Source of the DNA: an uncultured Campylobacter sp.
Lineage (GTDB): Bacteria > Campylobacterota > Campylobacteria > Campylobacterales > Campylobacteraceae
Length of the DNA: 14,213 bases
Direction of reading: 5' to 3'
NCBI GenBank assembly: GCA_937965895.1
Contig: CALCKS010000130.1
Location: 1 to 14,213, forward strand
The notes under the pieces are model-generated. The model had not been told where the DNA came from. It made no database searches and was given only the letters and a program-made list of their open reading frames with translations. The position numbers were made by a program, and so were the translations under genes. Shown here in pieces: positions 13,719-14,213 of this stretch. The stretch's first letter is position 1. Every line of letters starts with the position of its first letter.

Positions 13719-14213
13719 ACGCGCCAGCTTTACGGGGCTTGGCGTTTCTATCCTGTTGCACTCTATCCTCATCGGATCTTTTATCAAATTTTACGAAGAA
13801 CTAAAACCGATGCCGGAAGAAAAAAGCGTCAAGATAGCGTTAAATACCTTTACGCCGCCAGCAGCTCCGCTCCCGCCGGCACCTACCCCACCAGCGCCGC
13901 CGCCTCCGTCACCGCCTGCGCCTCCTCCGCCAGAACCTGTCGTCACGCCGCCAGAACCGCCAAAACCGGTCGAGCCACCTAAGCCGATAGAAAAACCAAA
14001 ACCAATAGAAAAACCGGTAGAGAAGCCAAAACCCGTGGAAAAGCCCGTGGAAAAACCAAAGCCTAAACCTACGCCAAAACCGGTTAAAAAGCCTGAGCCG
14101 GAACCGGAACCGCAAGTAGCGCAGGTAGTACCGCCCGCACAGCCGTCGCCGCCGACCCCTACGCCGCCCGCAGCGCAACCAAGTAGTGCTCCAAGCTCGA
14201 ACGTAAAATCAAA
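13684..14213 (+). CDS. tonB: TonB, N-terminal part (runs off the window)
   Basis: TonB spans the periplasm and passes energy from ExbBD to outer-membrane receptors. The frame starts at ATG 13684 inside exbD and stays open to the last base (176 codons). Residues 1-15 are cytoplasmic, and the membrane anchor at about 16-35 holds the SxxxH motif (S22...H26) needed for coupling to ExbB-ExbD. From about residue 57 it is a long Pro-rich spacer: first a Pro/Ala block (TPPAAPLPPAPTPP), then EKPKP/EKPVEKPKP repeats of alternating acid and base at about 95-140, then a second Pro/Ala/Gln block and a Ser-rich link. The C-terminal receptor-binding domain with its YP motif must lie beyond the window. The ribosome binding site is weak, so translation probably depends on that of exbD. 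Confidence 0.9.
   Translation, partial: MKTSLSQQQLNRRASFTGLGVSILLHSILIGSFIKFYEELKPMPEEKSVKIALNTFTPPAAPLPPAPTPPAPPPPSPPAPPPPEPVVTPPEPPKPVEPPKPIEKPKPIEKPVEKPKPVEKPVEKPKPKPTPKPVKKPEPEPEPQVAQVVPPAQPSPPTPTPPAAQPSSAPSSNVKS

Noticed and set aside
13909..14178. Arg/Phe-rich 89-residue open frame on the minus strand
   Set aside because: It is the antisense shadow of the Pro-rich tonB spacer: Pro, Lys and Glu codons read backwards give Arg, Phe and Trp. No ribosome binding site or recognisable fold.
1..14213. CRISPR arrays, tRNA or rRNA genes, intact insertion sequences
   Set aside because: No regularly spaced repeats, no tRNA-like cloverleaf and no complete transposase frame were seen on either strand.

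Overview
The window reads as an epsilonproteobacterial chromosome, most likely a Campylobacter of the oral, moderate-GC type (C. rectus/showae/curvus/concisus group). This rests on the gene content, on the abundance of AAATTT/TAAATTTA words in coding and non-coding DNA, on promoters with strong TATAAT -10 boxes and T-rich upstream DNA, and on close agreement of the RF2 protein with Campylobacter RF2 as I remember it. Species assignment is inference. Coding density is high and genes sit in tight, often overlapping operons.

Layout. (1) 1-263: C-terminal end of a + strand gene, possibly PilO-like. (2) 324-1676: a DUF438/hemerythrin/PAS protein with its own promoter. (3) 1677 to about 2716: an AT-rich accessory segment carrying a DUF2971 gene on the minus strand and bounded on the left by a strong hairpin. 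At its right edge a calcineurin-like metallophosphoesterase is cut to 39 codons. (4) 5951 down to 2717, minus strand: operon panC-rimO-tilS-(truncated phosphoesterase), with 1-nt gaps and an ATGA overlap, behind an extended -10 promoter. It covers pantothenate synthesis, S12 methylthiolation and tRNA-Ile2 lysidine formation. (5) 6116-6910: three small overlapping genes arranged like enterobacterial yqjD-yqjE-yqjK (DUF883 tail-anchored protein, two-TM protein, charged small protein). (6) 6970-10363: prfB (RF2, TTG start, no programmed frameshift), a 101-aa unknown protein, an RclA-type flavin disulfide reductase, and a Sel1/Hcp-like lipoprotein with five CX7C hairpins, ending in a terminator. 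(7) 10364-10705: a 342-bp gap with two terminators and many AAATTT words. (8) 12703 down to 10706, minus: a TonB-dependent receptor of the heme/hemoglobin type. (9) 12920-14213, +: exbB-exbD-tonB, diverging from the receptor behind a near-consensus promoter that overlaps a Fur-box-like sequence. tonB runs off the window.

How the parts work together. The receptor and ExbB-ExbD-TonB form one iron/heme uptake unit: a plug-barrel receptor in the outer membrane, powered by the inner-membrane ExbBD motor through TonB, probably repressed by iron-loaded Fur. The prfB-rclA-Sel1 run joins translation termination with oxidant defence and a periplasmic lipoprotein. The panC operon is housekeeping; its distal gene was destroyed where foreign-looking DNA now sits.

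I found no CRISPR array, tRNA, rRNA or intact mobile element. The most noteworthy observations are the DUF2971 segment with its truncated neighbour, the yqjDEK-like trio, the unknown protein coupled to RclA, and the heme-type receptor that lacks a histidine in the FRGP/NPDL loop.
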